Origin: Streptomyces djakartensis
GTDB taxonomy: Bacteria > Actinomycetota > Actinomycetes > Streptomycetales > Streptomycetaceae
Reading direction: 5' to 3'
Assembly: GCF_014651075.1 (NCBI RefSeq)
Contig: NZ_BMWE01000028.1
Location: 1-64,000 of the forward strand
DNA length: 64,000 nt
Below are positions 61,653-64,000 of the stretch, in pieces; within the stretch, counting starts at the first letter, position 1; the number at the start of each line of letters is the position of its first letter. Under the pieces are notes generated by a model. The model had not been told where the DNA came from. It ran no database searches and saw only the letters and a program-made list of their open reading frames with translations. A program made the translations under genes and the position numbers.

Positions 61653-64000
61653 GTGCGGGGCTACGAGAGCCAGGAGCGAGAGCCGGCGGCTGACGTCGAC
61701 CACCTCTCTCGGTTCGAAGCCGAGATGAAGCGGCTGAAGACCGAGCGGGAAAAGGCGATCCAGCACGCCGAGGACCTCGGCTACCAGGTCGAGGTGCTGC
61801 GCGCCAAGTTGCACGAGGCGCGGCGCACCATCATGTCCCGGCCCTCCTTCGAGGGGGGCGACATCGGCTGGCAGGCCGAGCAGTTGCTGCGCAACGCGCA
61901 GATGCAGGCCGACCAGATCCGCGCGGACGCCGACCGGGAGCTGAGCGAGGCCCGGGCCCAGACCCAGCGGATCCTCCAGGAGCACGCCGAGCAGGCGGCC
62001 CGGCTCCAGGCGGAGCTGCACCAGGAGGCGGTGACCCGGCGCCAGCAGCTGGACCAGGAGCTGGCCGAGCGGCGCCAGACGGTCGAGTCGCACGTCAACG
62101 AGAACGTGGCGTGGGCGGAGCAGCTGCGGGCCCGCACCGAGCAGCAGGCCCGCCGGCTGCTGGAGGAGTCCCGCGCCGAGGCCGAGCAGTCCCTGGCCAC
62201 CGCACGCGCGGAGGCCGAGCGGCTGGCCACCGAGGCCCGGCAGCGGCTGACCAGCGCGGCCGAGGAGGCCCGGGCCGAGGCGGAGCAGATCCTGCGGCGG
62301 GCCCGCACGGACGCCGAGCGGCTCCTCAACGCGGCCTCCACGCAGGCCCAGGAGGCCACGGACCACGCCGAGCAGCTGCGCACGTCCACCGCCACCGAGT
62401 CGGAGTCGGCGCGCCGCGAGGCGCAGGAGCTGAGCAGGGCCGCCGAGCAGCGGATGGCCGAGGCCGAGGAGGCGCTCCGCAAGGCGCAGTCCGAGGCGGA
62501 CAAGCTGGTCACGGAGGCCAAGGAGGCCGCCGCCAAGGCCCTGGCGAGCGCCGAGTCCGCGAACGAGACGCGCACACGCACGGCCAAGGAACAGGTCGCG
62601 CGGCTGGTCGAGGAGGCCACGAAGGAGGCCGAGAACACCAAGTCCGAGGCGGAGCAGATCGTCGCGGACGCCCGTGCCGAGGCCGAGAAGATCGTCGCGG
62701 AGGCCGCCGAGAAGGCCCGCACGCTCACCGCCGAGGAGACCGCGACCCAGCTGTCCAAGGCGGCCCGGACGGCCGAGGAGGTCCTCACCAAGGCGTCGGA
62801 GGACGCCAAGAAGACCACCAGGGCGGCGGCCGAGGAGGCCGAGCGGATCCGCAGGGAGGCCGAGGCCGAGGCGGACCGGCTGCGTGCCGAGGCGCACGAC
62901 ATCGCCGAGGAGCTCAAGGGCGCGGCGAAGGACGACACCAAGGAGTACCGCGCCAAGACGGTCGAGCTCCAGGAGGAGGCCCGCCGGCTGCGCGGCGAGG
63001 CCGAGCAGCTGCGGGCGGACGCCGTCGAGGAGGGCGAGAAGATCCGCGCCGAGGCCCGCAAGGAGGCCGTGGCGCAGATCGAGGAGGCGGCGCGGTCCGC
63101 CGAGGAGCTGCTGGCCAAGGCCAAGGCGGACGCGGACGAGCTGCGGACGACGGCCCAGACGGACAGCGAGAAGGTCCGCACCGAGGCCATCGAGCGGGCG
63201 ACGACTCTGCGCCGCCAGGCCGAGGAGACGCTGCAGCGCACCCGGCAGGAGGCGGAGCGGCACCGCGAGGAGGTCATCGAGCAGGCCGAGTCCCTCAAGG
63301 CGGACGCCGAGCGTGCGGTGCTGGAGCTGCACGAGGAGACCGAGCGGGCCATAGAGGCACGCCGTGCGGAGGCCGCCGAGGAGCTGACGCGGCTCCAGCG
63401 GGAGGCCGAGGACCGGCTGACGGCGGCCGAGCAGGCGCTGTCGGAGGCCCGTGAGGAGGCCGCGCGGATCCGCCGCGAGGCCGTGGAGGAGAACGACCGG
63501 CTGCGCGCCGAGGCCGCCGAGCGGATCCGTACGCTCCAGCAGCAGGCCGAGGCGGAGGCCGAGCGGCTGCGTGACGAGGCCGCTTCCGACGCGTCCGCCG
63601 CGCGGGCCGAGGGCGAGGCCGTCGCCGTGCGGCTGCGGTCGGAGGCCGCGAGCGAGGCCGAGCGGCTGAAGTCGGAGGCGCAGGAGAGCGCCGACCGGGT
63701 GCGCTCCGAGGCGCAGGCCGCCGCCGAGCGGCTGGCCACCGAGGCGTCCGAGACGCTGGCCGCCGCCCAGGAGGAGGCCAACCGGCGCCGCCGTGAGGCC
63801 GAGGAGCTCCTCGGCAGCGCCCGGCAGGAGGCCGACCAGGAGCGCGAGCGGGCCCGCGAGCAGAGCGAGGAGCTGCTGGCCTCGGCGCGCAAGCGCGTGG
63901 AGGAGGCGCAGGCCGAGGCGGTCCGGCTGGTCGAGGAGGCCGACCGGCGGGCCACCGAGATGGTGTCCGCGGCCGAGCAGCACGCGCAGCAGGTCCGGGA
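61653..64000 (+). CDS. scy: Polarity/cytoskeletal coiled-coil protein Scy, 3'-truncated by window edge
   Basis: First 782 codons of a very long coiled-coil protein organising the tip polarity complex with DivIVA and FilP in Streptomyces hyphae. The N-terminus (RGYESQEREPAADVDHLSRF, EMKRLKTEREKAIQHAEDLG, YQVEVLRAKLHEARRTIMSR) resembles the DivIVA-like first coil; then uninterrupted Ala/Glu/Arg-rich heptad and hendecad-type repeats (AEAERLATEAR, EEAERIRREAEAEADRLRAEA) run to the edge. Frame has no stop. GTG 61653 is the likely start; an in-frame TTG at 61623 is possible. Known Scy proteins exceed 1,300 aa. Confidence 0.88.
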   Translation, partial: MRGYESQEREPAADVDHLSRFEAEMKRLKTEREKAIQHAEDLGYQVEVLRAKLHEARRTIMSRPSFEGGDIGWQAEQLLRNAQMQADQIRADADRELSEARAQTQRILQEHAEQAARLQAELHQEAVTRRQQLDQELAERRQTVESHVNENVAWAEQLRARTEQQARRLLEESRAEAEQSLATARAEAERLATEARQRLTSAAEEARAEAEQILRRARTDAERLLNAASTQAQEATDHAEQLRTSTATESESARREAQELSRAAEQRMAEAEEALRKAQSEADKLVTEAKEAAAKALASAESANETRTRTAKEQVARLVEEATKEAENTKSEAEQIVADARAEAEKIVAEAAEKARTLTAEETATQLSKAARTAEEVLTKASEDAKKTTRAAAEEAERIRREAEAEADRLRAEAHDIAEELKGAAKDDTKEYRAKTVELQEEARRLRGEAEQLRADAVEEGEKIRAEARKEAVAQIEEAARSAEELLAKAKADADELRTTAQTDSEKVRTEAIERATTLRRQAEETLQRTRQEAERHREEVIEQAESLKADAERAVLELHEETERAIEARRAEAAEELTRLQREAEDRLTAAEQALSEAREEAARIRREAVEENDRLRAEAAERIRTLQQQAEAEAERLRDEAASDASAARAEGEAVAVRLRSEAASEAERLKSEAQESADRVRSEAQAAAERLATEASETLAAAQEEANRRRREAEELLGSARQEADQERERAREQSEELLASARKRVEEAQAEAVRLVEEADRRATEMVSAAEQHAQQVR

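Noticed and set aside
61614-63983. 789- and 724-codon minus-strand frames opposite scy
   Set aside because: Antisense of heptad repeats; repetitive Leu/Gly or Ser/Ala composition. The real gene is the stop-free plus-strand frame running off the window.

Overview
The window is high-GC actinobacterial DNA with strong third-position G/C bias, frequent GTG starts and 1-8 nt translational overlaps. It reads as chromosomal core DNA of a Streptomyces species. The evidence is a treS-maltokinase-glgB block, HelD, a pfkA/pta-ackA/pyk block, icmA, meaB, methylmalonyl-CoA epimerase, the polarity coiled-coil protein Scy, and a whiE-type spore-pigment type II polyketide cluster. From memory the order runs parallel to the S. 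coelicolor SCO5442-to-SCO5397 stretch, except that a pigment cluster sits inside it; that comparison is recall and was not computed here.

Layout. 1-6.0 kb: alpha-glucan synthesis (3' part of trehalose synthase, maltokinase, and branching enzyme with a long Lys/Ala tail). 6.1-12.4 kb: a tiny membrane gene pair, HelD, MerR plus thioredoxin, Lrp, an epimerase and an aldo/keto reductase. 12.4-15.2 kb: duplicated terminator cassette, then a divergent MFS exporter and TetR repressor with a mirrored operator. 15.3-19.3 kb: DctA-type dicarboxylate transporter divergent from a CitA/CitB-like two-component system. 19.3-20.1 kb: dispersed repeat and a truncated PPOX oxidoreductase. 20.1-27 kb: XRE regulator, phosphofructokinase, Pta-AckA, pyruvate kinase. 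27-32.3 kb: DUF6230/DUF6114 envelope operon, thioredoxin-TPR protein, TetR. 32.2-38.5 kb: a secreted polymorphic toxin (ricin-B lectin, giant coiled coil, Hint, C-terminal nuclease-like domain) followed by a probable immunity gene with an internal duplication. 38.8-41.5 kb: isobutyryl-CoA mutase large subunit, DUF3817, MarR. 41.5-51.5 kb: pigment PKS cluster. 51.8-61.4 kb: thiamine-binding-like protein, second DUF3817, three AIM24 proteins, MarR, an OmpR-type two-component system with a PepSY target, a second copy of the dispersed repeat, meaB, thiolase, epimerase. 61.65 kb to the end: 5' part of scy.

How genes work together. TreS, maltokinase and GlgB supply and branch maltose-1-phosphate-derived glucan (the GlgE pathway). 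Pfk, Pyk and Pta-AckA form a central-carbon/overflow block. IcmA, MeaB, thiolase and epimerase serve branched acyl-CoA and methylmalonyl-CoA supply, relevant to polyketide precursors. The pigment cluster has cupin, KS-alpha, KS-beta, ACP, aromatase and cyclase on the minus strand, plus FAD hydroxylase, amidohydrolase, P450 and ABM monooxygenase tailoring genes. The toxin and its neighbour look like an interbacterial competition system.

The most unusual items are the toxin/duplicated-immunity pair, the H1-like GlgB tail, a MITE-like insertion inside the pigment operon that supplies a stop codon, the two-copy dispersed repeat, non-canonical catalytic residues in the pigment KS-beta and P450, and a recurring leaderless-promoter arrangement at regulatory genes.
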